From Limnanthes douglasii subsp. nivea (taxonomy: Eukaryota > Streptophyta > Magnoliopsida > Brassicales > Limnanthaceae): a stretch of 64,000 nt of DNA. Both the position numbers and the translations under genes were made by a program. The notes below the pieces were generated by a model. It made no database searches and was not told where the DNA came from. It saw nothing but the letters and a program-made list of their open reading frames with translations. Location: assembly GCA_036936605.1 (NCBI GenBank), contig JAUPFV010000005.1, positions 76,458,885-76,522,884 on the forward strand, read 5' to 3'. This document shows positions 46,259 through 59,543 of this stretch, piece by piece (the first letter of the stretch is position 1; every line of letters starts with the position of its first letter).

Positions 46259-46518
46259 TTGTTTTCTTGGTTGAAAAGGTTACAATTATGTAATATGTGA
46301 TTCGGAATTAAGAACTTAGTTAGTTTTTTCTTCCTTTTAATAGGTAGAGCTCTTATGATAGTCAAACATTGAACAACTTTAATATTTTGTGTGGATTTAG
46401 TTGTATCAACATATTATATTGAAATTGAAAATAATTTCATTTCATCATTATGTGGTCTAACTAATATTTTTTTAATTAACATATTTTAAACTTTTATACC
46501 ATAAATACTCTTAATTTA

Positions 46519-47040
46519 TTTTTATTTTTTTTTTGAAATCAGTACCAGTTTTATTACCAATTTTAAAAGTTTACAATAGTTTAGAACGTAAACAGTTAAG
46601 ATACAAAAGGTGAGGGCTAAATTACAATATAAAGAAAACTAAAGTAGGAGGGCAAAGAAGCAAACTAGCTTATTCAGACCCTACGAAATCGGCAAAAACA
46701 ATCCACCAAGCTTTCAATACCAGCTTCCTTTTTTCGCCCAAAATCAAGGACCAAACCCTAGAATCCTGTAAACCCAACATCAATTTAATCTTCAACTATA
46801 AGCCTCTCGTAGTATTACTCACTAGTTTGTTTTAAGTGTAAGTAACCAGTAATCACCCAACTAAATATAAAAGTATCAATTACCACATGGATGTTCAAGT
46901 TTACAAAAAACCCCTTGCAACACAAAATCTTCAAACAATTCTCATCGTGTATTAAAAAAAGAAATATGAGCTTTCACTTTCTACTTCGCGCTGGTGAACC
47001 CCCTCTCTAAAATCGAAGCATTTCAACATTAAGCAACTAC
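46519..47040 (-). mobile_element. LINE 3' end fragment
   Basis: A plus-strand poly-T run (46519-46534) is the tail of a minus-strand element. Upstream on that strand lie a decayed zf-RVT-like coding end and a LINE-type 3'UTR with an AATAAAA signal near 46545. Strongly 5'-truncated. Confidence 0.5.
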
Positions 47041-48659
47041 TAAATTAGGTTTTCATGAATAAACTATTCTATTTCGTCTTTAAGTTTTCACTTGTAGTGT
47101 TTGTAAATAATATGCATGACCTAAAAATTGTCTATGTTTGGTTTTGATGATAATATACTTAGAAACCTAAGAGCTACTTGTATAGTTGTTTAAATATTAT
47201 GGATGATATTTTTTCTTTTTTCCTAACCTAATTGAACATATTTATGCACTAAACTTATAATAGTTTCCAGACCTATGTTTTATTCTGTATTGTAAAATTA
47301 AAAGACATTTTTTATATAAAAAAAACTTAACTGTATTTACACATCCAACTAACAGTAAGTTTTCAGACCTATTTTGTTTTCAAACATAAAAGACATTTTC
47401 ACAACCAAATTCTACCTATTTACGCAGCCAACTTACAGTAAGTTTTGAGACCAACTTTCTATTTTTTTTTAAACATATAAGACTTTTGCGCAATAAAATT
47501 GCACCTACTTATGCCCGCGACTAAGAGTCAACTTTCAGACTCACTATTTATATGTTTTTCAAACATAAAAAACCTTTTTTCAACCTAATTGTACGTATTT
47601 ACGTACCCAACTAACAATTAGTTTCAATACTAATCCACGTGTATTTTTACTTTGTAATGTAGATAAATTAATATATAAAAAATATCATTCTACACATCAA
47701 GAATTCCAAATATATTTCATCTCACATAAGAAATAACAAATCTTCACAAAAAATAAAAAAAATTAAAGAATCAACATTAATAGGTAAGTTTAGTCTTTTT
47801 CTGCAATAAAAACTAATTTCATAACCATTTTACTCATAATTGCGAAATACATTAACGCGTAATTACACAACCATATGTTTACGCATAAAATATATTTTTG
47901 CAACATAATTGAACGTAATTACGCAACCAAAATTTGAGAAATATTTTTTATTTTTTACTTTACAGTCATAAGTTATGGGTCCACAGGATGACATCCTTGT
48001 AAAAATTGAATAGCTAGAATTTTTTTTGCAATGACCATAATAAACAAATTAAAGAACTACAAAAATTTAATGTTAGTCTTAAAAATCATGTTAAAACTGG
48101 AAAACAAATATAAGTATATTTCCACGACCATTTGCAAGGAGATCTTGCATCAAATAAAAAACAATCTTGCATAAAATGTTTGGTTGCTTTCTTAAACATA
48201 AACATATAATAAGATATTGGTAGATGCTCGTTAGTTAAAGTAAAAACTATTTTTTTATAAAAGTTGTATTTCTCTAAACTACACCCTTTTTTCTATGGAG
48301 TATTAATATTCTTATATCATTTATTTATATATTTTTATTTCACAACTGTGATAAATTATAACTTAATTACGCAACCAATTAAAGCATAAATTTGCACCCA
48401 TAACAACACTTGTATTTTTCATAGCAAAATTCTATTTATGCAACAAAAAAAGTTATGACGCATCCAATTATAATGTAATTTCGCAACCAATTACAATATA
48501 ATTCTACACCCAATTCTACTTTGTATTTTTTCACAACAACACTCTTTTTCCGCAACAAAAAGAACATAACTACACATCCTACTAACAATAGTTACTATCA
48601 TAACTAAAAAATGTCCATATTAAATTGTTTAAGGAAATATAATACAGATGGAATAAAAA

Positions 48660-50760
48660 ATACATATCTAATTAAAAAAATAGCATTTTATATATTTTCT
48701 TCACATGTTTTACTATTATGACCATGTTTTTTACAATGTCCATATTTTACTTTATAAAGCAATTCTTCACCTTTGGATATAATATGTTTCTTCTTAAGTC
48801 TTCCAGTTCTAATTTTCAAGCAAGGTAAAAGAACAACAATATATGAATTTGAACTAGAAGCTTTACTAGAAATAAACAAAGTTTATAGGTCTCAAGAGTA
48901 AGTTTCATTATAAGAAATCGTACTATATCATGACTCTAAATATGTCAAAGATTCCCTTAAATTTTAAATATAGCAGCACAAACATGCGAACAGGGGAAAC
49001 ATTCAATTTGCTAAATATCACGGGTATATTTTTAGTTTGAAAGATCAACAACCATAAGAGTTTCCGACTGAACCTTAAACAATACTTCGGTAGATGACCG
49101 AATAATCCATGTACGACATTCTTCAACGTTGCTTTTAATATTCTTCTCAATATTATGACACAACTCGTCATTCTAACAGTTTCTAACTGAACTTCAAACA
49201 ATACTTCGGTAGATGACCAAACAATCCATCTACGATATTCTTCACTGTTGCTTTTAATATTCTTCTCAATATGAAGACACAACTCATCATTCTAACGTAA
49301 AAAATCAGAATAACGCTTTGGTATATGGATCATACGCATAACCCTAATTTTGTCCAATAATTTTGAAATAAGCATGTTATGAGGTTCTTAAATTTGATTA
49401 TTAAAAGACTCAGTTGGACTAGAAGCCATAAAACTATAATATTTAACTATAATATATACACATGTGTATTTTCAAAAGGTTATCCATGAAAGTAAGTGAT
49501 TTTTACCACTTACTTTAAGAAATTCATGCAAATGTAAATTTAATAAACTTATATTTGGTGCATAAACACACTATTTCAAAATCTTGAACATCTTGATCCT
49601 TAAATATACTTTGGTGTATAACTTAATACATGCTTCAGATTCTCAATAAGATGATAAAGATAGTATAAATATTAGCAATAATGAAAAATAGTTGAGAAAA
49701 TATTAACCATTCATATGTGATGATCATATATAAACGTGATATTGATGACCAAATAAATGACACTTTAATATCCCTAAAAACTATTGTCAACTATCACCGT
49801 CTTCAACCCCAACAAAATAAAATTCTAATGAGAAAAGATCTACATAATATATAAGGATAATAAATATCAACTAAATGAAGTAATTTAACAACAAATTATT
49901 AAATTTATAATTCCACAACAAAAAACTAATTCTTCAACTAATTTGCACATAATTACGCAACGAGTTATACTTAATTACTCAACCAAAAAATAATTTTATA
50001 TTTTCACTAGTATAGGACTAATTTCGTAACATAAATTTAACTACGCGACCAAATTACACGTAATTCAACAATAGGTTAACACGTAGTTCTGTAACAAATA
50101 TAGAATTATGTATTTATACATAAATATTTTTTTAGAAAAAAACTTACTATTATTACCATCTTTAGCTATTGCAATAAGTAAAACCCCTCAATGTGTACGG
50201 GTAAAAAAATATGTCATCGATAAAGAGCATGAGAGGAAAAAAGTGAAAAGCTAAAGAGAAGCACCATGAGCTATAAAAACATTATTTAAAAGAGTAACTT
50301 TCTCTATTATACTCTAGCAAAAAATCACTTGTGATGTCCAGATTGTTTAAGGCCTTAAATAACCTTTGAACATGTTGAAGGAAGTAGAACTATCTTTGTA
50401 AGCTTTCCTTCTAGCTTTCTTCAAAGCAAGCCAAAATATACAATACAAAATATCTAAACCATAATCTGATTTAACAATTGATTGATTTTTTTTTTTGAAA
50501 AATATTAGTTTTTGATCTAATCGTCGCATATCTCATTTGATATCAAATCAGGCGTCACTTTTTGATAACCATATATCCATTCGACTAATCAATTTAAGGA
50601 TAAAAGCTCCATGAACATCTATGTTCGATAGTAAATCGAGATAAAACAAAACGCAAAGATGTAACACCACCTGCAAATGCCCTTCATACCCGTTGAATAC
50701 CGTCAGCCCAATTACTAGTAGCAAGTTATTTTTTCTTATGTTAAAAGAAATGAACACCCA
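48660..50760 (-). pseudogene. MULE (Mutator-like) transposase remnant
   Basis: Minus strand. The C-terminus at 48879-48688 reads KIRTGRLKKKHIISKGE...YGHCKKHGHNSKTCEEN, the basic stretch plus CCHC knuckle of MuDR-type transposases (first Cys replaced by Tyr). Upstream, about 49020-48960, ECFPCSHVCAAIFK is the end of a SWIM zinc finger. Further upstream frames (50529-50347 and 50763-50548) may be the catalytic part but are too eroded to call. Contains a 119-bp tandem duplication. Confidence 0.6.
49060..49297. repeat. 119-bp tandem duplication in MULE remnant
   Basis: GTTTC(C/T)(G/A)ACTGAAC...CAATACTTCGGTAGATGACC units start at 49060 and 49179 and share nearly all positions. Confidence 0.9.
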
Positions 50761-51774
50761 CACTAGGTTCTCCGATTAATAGATTTCATTCAGCTATTTA
50801 ATCAATATTTTTCATGATGCTCTATCCAAATCAGTATCACCCAAACCTAAAATTCTAGCTTAAACAGTTGCAACAATCTCAATAAGAATATATTGACCTT
50901 TACTACGATGCAACCAATATTATAAAATCATATTCACGAAAAAGTACTTATATTCACCAAATAAATAATTGAAGCTAAAACAATCCCTGACCAACCAAGC
51001 CCATTTGCTTATTATAAAATTAACCATACTTTCATAATTTTCATAAATACTAAGTAGACGAACAAAAACATGATTGTTTTGTTAAAAATAATCAATGAAT
51101 ACATTGCAAATTTGAAAATAACTAAAATAAAAGAAAAAAAAACTAAGTTTAGACTATTTTTGCACCCAACTTTGACATATTTCTGCTACGAAAACATAAA
51201 AAAATAAAAAATAGTTAGTATGCAACAAAAGTACATGTAATTACGCATCAAAACAACCCTTACTAATTAAGCAACAAAAACACTAAATAATAACGTAGCA
51301 AAAATTCACGTAATTACGCAACCCATGAACACTAACTAATTACACAACGGAAATGAACATAATTACGGAATCACACTTGCAAAAACCAAAAATCCCCAAA
51401 TATGTTTTCTCGAAATCACTATTTTTAGATAATTGTCAAAAATGTTATATGAGTGTGTGAAATCAAAGAATCATCGTAACTAAAACAATTATATAATTCA
51501 TGAAACAACCCATACAATATTTCGACACAAGTAAAAACAAAAATAAAAACAAAAATCACATATTGAATAAACGACCGATAATTAAAGAAGAACAAACAAA
51601 ATTAATTGAAATTAAAACATCGCAAGATGAATCGATAATTATAGAAGAACAAACAAACGAATAAAAAGAAATAAGTGATAACAAATTGTTGAAAAAACTG
51701 ATAAAAACAAAAACAAAAAACCCAACACAAAAAATATCAAAAAATAAACCGAAAACATAAAATAAAAATGCAAT

Positions 51775-53431
51775 AAGGGCATCCTATAAATGCTAAGTGT
51801 GGGATTGGGGACTCCATTGTATGGAAGGGCCTCTGTGCTATAAGGGAAAAGGCTGAACAATTTATTCATTGGAATGTAGGCTGTGGGAATGTTGATTTTT
51901 TGAGGGACTCATGGCATAACATGGTTCCTATAATTACTGATAGTAACTCTTGGTATCTTCCAGCAAAAGTTAAAACATTTTGGAATAATGAAAGGTGGGA
52001 CTCTAGTATTCTGTCTTCTTTATCACATGAAAGGCAGCAACACATAAATGGGATTAATATAAAACATGATAGAGAAGACAGTATAGAGTGGATTTTATCA
52101 AATGATAAAAAAAATTTGTACAAAGAAAACTTAGGAAACCATAAGAATAAAAAATAGCAGTTCTTTCTTTTTCAAAAAAATTTGGCACAGTTTTATACCT
52201 TCAAAGTTCTCATTTCTCAGTTGGAAGATACTAAAGAGTTTTATTCCCACTGATAACATTCTATCAAAAAAGCACTTCATAATAGTTTCAAAATGCCAAT
52301 TTTGCTGCAATTGTGAGGACTTAACTCACCTCTTCGTCAATTGCAGCTATGCTTGGCATTTATGGAACTATTATGGTATTTTGTTCAAAGTTCCAGTTAG
52401 AAGGTACATGAGTCTGAGACATATGTTTTGGGTCTGGTTTAAGACTGTTTGTAACAAGTTTCATGTTAACCAAATTGTGCCACAACTGATAATATGGACA
52501 ATTTGGTTCAACAGGAACCATTGCAAGCATGATAAACCTATTGATAATTTTCATAATGCAGTTAATAGGATTAACAGGTTTATATTGGGATTAGACTCGA
52601 AATTAAAAACTAAGCACAGGTTAAATGTGGAAGATGCAGGGTTTAAAATTGGAGTGCAATCTATATGTAAGAGAAAAGTTACTTACCGGAGTTGGAGAGC
52701 GCCTGCTCAGGGAAGAATTAAAATTATCTCCGACGGTGCGTGCGATTTCACTGGATAAGCAGCTGGAGGCTTCATTGTTAGAGACCATCGGGGAAATTGC
52801 ATCGAAGGGGCTGGCTTTCTGTTTGGCAAGCTCAGCCCTTTGCAAGCAGAAAGGCGAGCATTCCTTGAAGCTCTTCTGCTATGCCATAAAAGACGGTGGA
52901 CGAATGTGGATATAGATCTGGACTGCTTGACGTTGGTTAACAATGTGACGGAGGGCTCATTGCTCTGCAAGGCTACTGAGTTGTGCAAAACTCTAATCCA
53001 TCCATCAATGAAGATCAGCCATGTATCCAGATCGGAAAACATGGCCGCAGATTGGATTTCGAAATGGTCTAGGGTGGTGAAGAAGAACTGGGTTTTTGAT
53101 AGCTTAGAAGTCCCTAACGCACTACTAGCAATTATGGTGCTTGATAGTATGGGTGTAGGGTATATAGACCTTAGGGTTGGCTTTGTGGTAAATTGAATTG
53201 GAGTCTGAAAGAGAGAAGGAAGGGAAGACATTGTTGAAATTAGGGTTTGAATGGGGATCGACTTTGGTCCTTGTTTGTGAGCCTAATTGGGCCGGTTCAT
53301 TGTCTTATTAGGGCCGGATCCTTGTCTGTTAGCCTATGTTTGGGCCTTTGTCTATTCTTTTGTTGGTCATATATGTGAGGACCTTTCTACTGTTGAACAA
53401 ATTTATAAATAAATGGCAGTTACTTAAAAAA
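51775..53431 (+). mobile_element. 5'-truncated LINE with target-site duplication
   Basis: Flanked by AAAAATGCAAT at 51764-51774 and 53432-53442, with a poly-A tail just before the right copy. Contains zf-RVT and RNase H coding sequence in plus orientation. Only the pol 3' third is present, as expected of target-primed reverse transcription. It landed inside the ACGCAACC repeat zone. Confidence 0.93.
51900..53196 (+). pseudogene. LINE pol C-terminus (zf-RVT plus RNase H), lightly damaged
   Basis: Frames give GNVDFLRDSWHNMVP, FIPSKFSFLSWKILKSFIPT, CQFCCNCEDLTHLFVNCSYAW (zf-RVT Cys/His), TIWFNRNHCKHD, then the RNase H GRIKIISDGACDF followed by one TAG and GGFIVRDHRGNCIEGAG, QAERRAFLEALLL and MAADWISKWSR. 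Only a few lesions, so younger than the LINE at 8-14 kb and of the same broad L1 type. Ends at TGA 53194-53196. Confidence 0.85.
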
Positions 53432-53442
53432 AAAAATGCAAT

Positions 53443-54345
53443 TAATCTTTTAAAAAATCAATGTAATTATCTGTACTATGTATTTTAAACTTAAAAACAA
53501 ATAACTATCCATAAACAATAAATTATTATAGATAAATAAATTCGAGGTGAGGATAATTATTTTTGAACTACGCTCAATGATTATTATATACTTGTGAGCG
53601 CTCAATGATTATCCAATACTTTTACGGTCTTTTTGAGATGTCGTCATAAATTTCAATCAGGTTAAGGGTTTTTCCGAGTGCGGAAGTTATTTAACGAAAA
53701 AGAAAACAGTTACTATCAAACGAAGGACTCGCAGTCGCAGCGCAACTCGTGAACGAAAATAAGTTGGGAGGGAGTAAAGACAAATGGCATTAAGAATATA
53801 TTGACAAGATTGAGAGAGATGCTTCACAATCTTCCAAAGGATATGCCACGTTAAATGTCTAAAAATTGCAATACAAAATTTAAATAAACTGCTACTAATG
53901 TTTATCATCTATTCTCTTTGATAGGTTGTTTCTCCAAAAAAAAATATACTCCCAAAGTTATACATACTACTACTAGAGTTATAGATGTCTACATGATTCA
54001 AGTTTTAGCATCCTTCAATTTTAATTTTGTTTAAATTACCGATTTATCTTTAATTCTAAATAAATTTTATATAATAATTATAAAATTATAATATCAAATA
54101 ATAATAATAAAATTATATTACAAAATTATTTTAATAATTATAATTATAAACTAAATATTTAATGAACTATGAAATAAAAATAAATAAATAATAAAATATT
54201 TCGTTTTGATTTTCGTGATTTACATTCCATGATTAAAAAATACTGAATAATCAGATAGTATTATAAAAAGAGGAGTATTTATGTAATTAAATATAAAAAT
54301 ATATTTATAATATTAGTATAAATAAATATATAATAAATCTTTTAT
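53443..54345. other. AT-rich intergenic DNA
   Basis: No gene seen. Confidence 0.4.
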
Positions 54346-54352
54346 TATATAT

Positions 54353-54530
54353 TACCCCCAATGGGATAGCCGAGTTGGTTGAGTAAGACATGTTTGTGAC
54401 CAAAGGTCATGAGTTCGAGTCCCTCTACATACGCTTTCTAGCCTGAGCCTGTTTGTGTTGTTTACATTCTGACGTTGGTTTGCAGGCTATCGCGTCAGAC
54501 TGAAGGTTTCCTCCGAAAATAATAATAATA
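54353..54530 (+). mobile_element. tRNA-derived SINE, copy 2
   Basis: Box A TAGCCGAGTTGG (54367-54378), box B GAGTTCGAGTCC (54411-54422), then CTCTACATACGCTTTCTAGC, GTTGGTTTGCAGGCTATCGC and CTCCGAAAATAATAAT tail. Same family as 35558-35775. ATAATAAATCTTT occurs both just upstream (about 54328) and right after the tail, a possible target duplication with a 12-nt gap on the left. Confidence 0.82.
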
Positions 54531-54985
54531 ATAAATCTTTATACATTTGAGATTAATATTAATAAAAGTGTAAAAAAATGGACATTTTCTCATTTATATA
54601 CTAATTAGTATCTCATACAAATATTTCACTTTGTGTTTGCGAAAAAATGTTGATGTTTTTTATGATAAAATACAATAATTTCAAGAGATTATATAACCGA
54701 AGGAGACTAGTACGATAATCCAAAAAAAAGTATTAAAATTATTAGTTGTTGTACGTTAATGATATATTCTTTGCTACCAACAATATATATTCAATACAAT
54801 TTTTTTTCTTTTGTGAATTTTGATATAAAAAATCTCAACAATATATACGTATTATGTTAAGGATCCAGATTATTGAAAATCACCCTAATAAATACCCCTA
54901 TAACTATACATTGAGATCATCGCAAAGATTTATAGCATAAAATGATATATAGTCATATAACCAAATACGATAAGTTTTCACTAGA
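54531..54985. other. AT-rich spacer
   Basis: No feature I can support. Confidence 0.4.
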
Positions 54986-54989
54986 TCAA

Positions 54990-55860
54990 TACCCCATGAT
55001 AGATCAGATATCTGTATGATTTGGTTGTGGAAGTCTAATATATCCTCAAATATGCACAAGACCAGACATATCATTCATAGTATGAATGTTGGATAGGTAT
55101 TTGAGCAACCCGGGTGTTGACCATTGGAAAAAAGTAAAGACGGTCATTCAGTACTTATAGAAAACCAGACATTACAGATTGACATACAAGAGATCAAAAA
55201 ACTTAGAGATTTTAAATTATTCTGATGTTAATTTTATCGATTGTATGAACACAAAAAGGTCCATAACTGGATATATATTCATTTTAGCTAGATGGGTAGT
55301 TTCATAGAAGAGTCTGAACCATAATATTGTCATACCCTCTACCACGATGGTAAAATATGTGGCATGTTTCGAAACATCAAATCATGCATTATGGTTAAGG
55401 AAATTTGTCACAAGACTACATAAATTCGAAAGAATTGAAAGATCACTTATTTTTTATTTTGGTAATAGTTCAACTGTCATGTTCTCATAATAGTTAAAAT
55501 GACTACAAATATATATACGTTGAGTTTTTATCTGTAAGATAGGGGATTCATAATGGTCAAATCAAAATTGATCATGTTTGATACAAATATTTTTTCGAAT
55601 GAGTGAAAGATTGGATTAATTTTGGATGAGAGTTGGGTTTGTAAAATATGTCCAACAAGTGTGTAATATTGAGGATCTTTTCGTGTAATAAATAGTAAAT
55701 ATGTTTAATTTAGTAAAGTAACGGGTGGAATAACCAAAATTGGACTAACCATGTAGGTCCAAAGACCCATCACCATTCTTATATAAAGTAATGTATCCTT
55801 TCTAGGAAAGGATGAACAATCATTATTATATTACTGTTTTTTTTGGAAAATTTCTCTTTA
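54990..55860 (+). mobile_element. Ty1/copia remnant: RT end, RNase H, probable 3' LTR
   Basis: Broken frames read KTRHIIHSMNVG, LTYKRSKNLEILNYSDVNFIDCMNTKRSITGYIFILA and ...VVS*KSLNHNIV, the copia RNase H signature (Y.D.D...RRSTSGY...WKS). Downstream, CTTATATAAAGTAATG near 55778 may be the LTR TATA. LTR borders not fixed. Confidence 0.65.
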
Positions 55861-56032
55861 AAATTCACATGTTTTTCTCTCTAAACATATGTGCAAAGAA
55901 ATATTCTCAGACCATTTTTTTCCTCGGATAATTCTAGAAATATCAGTGACAATCATAGTGGGATATTAGATTGATTCCGAGATACATCATTCAAAACTAA
56001 ACAATTATTAAACTCGATTTTAGATCTATTAT

Positions 56033-57905
56033 AGATGACTACTGAAACGCAGAAAAACTTTGTTGTAGCAACATAAAACTTAATAATCGAAGAGCGGCAA
56101 TTTAGAGAACAACAACAACATGAAAAGTACTAACAATTCAAAAAAGACCATGAACAATTGGTATTAGAAGAGCAGAGTGGTCAGTTGTTAGAGAATATTA
56201 CTCAGTTAAATGTTGAGAATGAAGCATTTTTTGGATCAATCTAATAAAGTTCAATCGGAAATCTGAAATGATGCTAATAAGAATGATTTTTATGAGGGTG
56301 ATAACATTTATTTTGATTTGTTACGGGGTGAAGAAAATTTCCAAGGCTACCGTTCTCGGAGAAATGAGCGTAGAATCAAATATTGATAAATTACTTTATA
56401 AGCAAGTGACTATACCACAACCTATTTGGAAGAATATTATCTGTCTCCAGAGCGAGGTTATCATGGAAAAAAGGGCATTATAAAGGAAAGTATTATTTGA
56501 GGAAACATTATGACCGATATAAGAGTTCTAGAAAAAATTAAAGCTCTAAGAAACGACGTGGTTCTTTGGTTAAGAGAGAACATGCATAAGAGGTTTTGAA
56601 AAGACTTTTAATTAAGAGAAGAGTAAGGTGGGAACAAAAAACAGTTTAGGTTCAACAAATCCATGTATCGGTGCTTATAACCCTTATAGTTAATCAACAG
56701 CAGTACCACCATGGGGGCTTCAGGAAATCAGAGATTTTACTATAATTGCAATAGTCATTCTCTAAACCCCACCGATTAGGGTCTTTATACTATGGTTTAT
56801 GAATTTCTGAGAGGACATTAATATAGTCAAACACATAACTGGAGACAATATGATTTATCGACATAAATCATGTCAGGACACCTTTCGAAGCATTTTGACA
56901 CTTTGAAACTTGAATAATTCGATGATAACGGGGATCTAGATGAACACATTGAACAATTCAAATGTTTTATGATTCATTTTGATGATGATGACAAGTTGTT
57001 ATGTCGTGTTTTCTCTCAGATCTTTAAAACATGGTTTTAAAGTTGTGCAACTGACTCTCGCAAGTATCTATAAATTTTTTTGACATATTCTGAGGTGCTT
57101 TTAGACAAATATTTGTTAGGAGCAAAAAAATGTAGGGAAATTATTATATTATCGTCCAATGTAGACATCTAGTTAGGGAGATTTTAAAACATTACACCAA
57201 GTATTTCGGCCACACAAATATGAACTTATATGATTGTTACGAGCACGTTGCAATCGCTGCTTTTAGATAAGGGTTGCTCCCCAGAATTTAGGCTGACAAA
57301 ATTACCATGAAAAATTCTATGACCTTCGGTGCCCTATTAGCTAAGGTTGAAATGAAAATCAAAGTGGAAGATTATAAAAGGTTAAAACTAATTCCCCTTC
57401 TAAAGAAACCCAACAATTCCCCCAAGGTCCATTTTACTAACAGATTCAAGTTTCCCACCATCCACACGTTTCTATTCAACCAAAGGGTATGAGTCAAGTG
57501 AGATAAATGCTAATAATGTATTAATCATTATAGGCACAACAGTAGAGGCTGAGGGAAAATAAATGGGTCCAATCCAATTATTTTGCTGAGCTAACAGAAA
57601 ATATGGAAAATATCTTTTTCATAACTAAGAATCATATTCTGTTAAAAAAACCCTAGCAATATCGAGGCGTAGAGAAGAGAGAAACAATAAATTTGAAAGT
57701 ATCACACTGACATCGATAACAATACAAGAGATTACAACAAAAAATACAAACGCTAATCGATAATGGTAAATTAACAATTTTTGAAAAGAGGCAGGTAAGG
57801 GCTCAACATGAGGCTATGGATGGAAACTAAACAACACCACATAAGGAAATAGTTGATTTTCTCCAAATCAAAAAAACACTATGGTCATCACAGAACTATA
57901 TAATG
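56033..57905 (+). pseudogene. Ty3/gypsy gag remnant, plus strand
   Basis: From MTTETQKNFVVAT, through Gln-rich EERQFREQQQHE, to the gag core FDDNGDLDEHIEQFKCFMIHFDDDDKLLCRVFSQIFK (about 56930-57040), MTFGALLAKVEMKI and then LQQKIQTLIDNGKLTIFEKRQVRAQHEA near 57750. Matches gag of element 1 in order. It stops where the element 3 LTR begins. Confidence 0.75.
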
Positions 57906-57914
57906 AGTTATATG

Positions 57915-58241
57915 TGATGGTTCTAGATTTATTCGAGGATGAATATTGAATAATGTGTATAGTGGAATTGTGTCAGGAGAATAAATACAAAGTTTTAGAG
58001 AGAGAAAGTAGTTAAATCAAAGTACCAATGATTAGGAAGTATCATATTCTCAAAAAAGGATATTTCCTTATATAGTGCCAGTAGTGGGCTCAACTATCAC
58101 ATGCTATGTTTCATTAATTACATATTGGCCTTCATATATATACTTTTCCTATATCTCCTAATATTTTACAAATAGGCCCTTATGTGCTTTTATAATATCA
58201 ATTAAGCCCCATAATAATCTTGACATTTTATGCCCTCACCA
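57915..58241 (-). repeat. Element 3: 3' LTR (minus orientation)
   Basis: On the minus strand CCAGGGGGCTAC (PPT) is followed by TGGTGAGGGC, the LTR start. TATA CACTATATAAGG lies near 58070, and the probable end is ACCATCA at 57915. The PPT/LTR junction equals that of elements 1 and 2. The left end is less certain. Confidence 0.7.
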
Positions 58242-59009
58242 GTAGCCCCCTGGTTTTGCAGAGAGTCGAGAAAAAACTATATGATTACTGAGCCTTTTGG
58301 TTAAGAGCTTGCATTAGTCACTCTCCAGGTTTTGTTTACCCTGTCGTCATCCACCGATAAATACCGATGTTGCGACCCATGTATTATTCGACCTTTCCTT
58401 ACAGGGTCGACAAACTAAAGTGTTGATGTTCAATAATAATTTGTTAGTTGTCGAACTACTGATTTGTTATATCACGACCCGTTGATTTTAATCAGAATTG
58501 TAATCAAAATCTTTGGCCTAAATTAACAGGCCTTGGGTCAAGTTACCATTTACGAAAGCCCATCTCCTTTACCCATAGAAGAGGTTTTCTTACTCGTCCA
58601 CGTGTCACCCATTAATTTGTCGTTTGTATTTGAAATTTCCACCTGTTGAACTACCCAATGCGTGTATCATGATGCTAGCCCCCTAGGTCTGCTGTAGTTG
58701 TCATGATGGACACGTGTCTTGCGATAACTTGATTATACTTTTACTAACGTTTTGGTTAAGCGACTCTTGATCTTCCCGATGCTCTTTTCGATTACGTTTC
58801 TCCATGGAACAAACCGTTACCATGCTTACTCGCCTATAAATAGTCTCACTTCTTCATTTTCACATTTTACCTGAGTTCTATAGAGATAAACACTTTACTA
58901 TTTTCCATTTTCTAGAAAGAGAATCTCTGATATTGTTTATTAAAAGACCCACCTCTTATAAGAAACCTAAGAAAAATTCTGACCCTGCCGTGAAACCAGT
59001 TTTTGGCTT
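58242..59009 (+). pseudogene. Element 3: start of antisense gene with its promoter region
   Basis: Internal part of element 3 next to its PPT. CACGTG at 58711-58716, TATAAATA at 58835-58842, then coding-like FIKRPTSYKKPKKNSDPAVKP, comparable to the Lys-rich N-terminus of the element 1 antisense gene. Cut at 59010 by insertion of element 2. Confidence 0.6.
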
Positions 59010-59380
59010 TGGTGAGGATTATTTTCAACTGAGGGTAATTTTGTCTGAAGTTTTGTGGAGTTTCAAAGGTATTATGTCTAAGTGGTTTAGTGAGAGATTT
59101 GAGCTGTCTGGTTGTATTAAATGTTCATTACACTTATTAATGAAAGTGGTTGGGTATTTATACCCTTAATTATGGGCCACATGGGCTTTCAGGTCATACT
59201 TATGAATTCGGGTAGAGTTAAAAAACCCATTAGTTATTAAGAAAGTAAGTAATTAGCTTAGTCATGAAATGATTTAGTTTTTAATACATAGTCCTGTTCG
59301 GATGGTTCAGTGGGTGGTTTTTGTCCGAAATGCTCCTGTCCGGTTTCTACAGTGAGTGGTGAGAAAATCCAGACTCATCA
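59010..59380 (-). repeat. Element 2 3' LTR
   Basis: On the minus strand it starts TGATGAGTCTGG right after the PPT, has GGGTATAAATACCC near 59155, and ends CCTCACCA at 59010, giving TGATGAG/CTCACCA inverted ends. About 371 bp. Confidence 0.8.
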
Positions 59381-59543
59381 GTAGCCCTTTTTTTAGGTTA
59401 TGTTCGAAGACTTTTGGCAAGACCTAAAAAATAGCTCATGAGTACTCGTAACAATGTCCGGACAGATTTCGAACTTGCGTAACAGCTTTATCCGGACTGG
59501 TGAAACTCTCAGAAACTCGAAGATTTTTCCAGAGATCGTGGGA

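Larger units (their letters stand above)
47200..51400. repeat. Dispersed degenerate repeats with TAATTACGCAACC core
   Basis: Clusters of TAATTACGCAACC-like units (variants TACGCAGCC, TACGTACCC, TACACAACC) occur at about 47330-47640, 47850-47940, 48365-48570, 49940-50100 and 51150-51380, often with ACTAACAGTAAGTTT or ATTTTTC spacers. They bracket the MULE transposase remnants. Not an obvious satellite. Confidence 0.6.

Noticed and set aside
58933..59169. 78-residue plus-strand ORF as one protein
   Set aside because: It spans the element 3 antisense-gene start and then element 2 LTR sequence; only the first part is meaningful.
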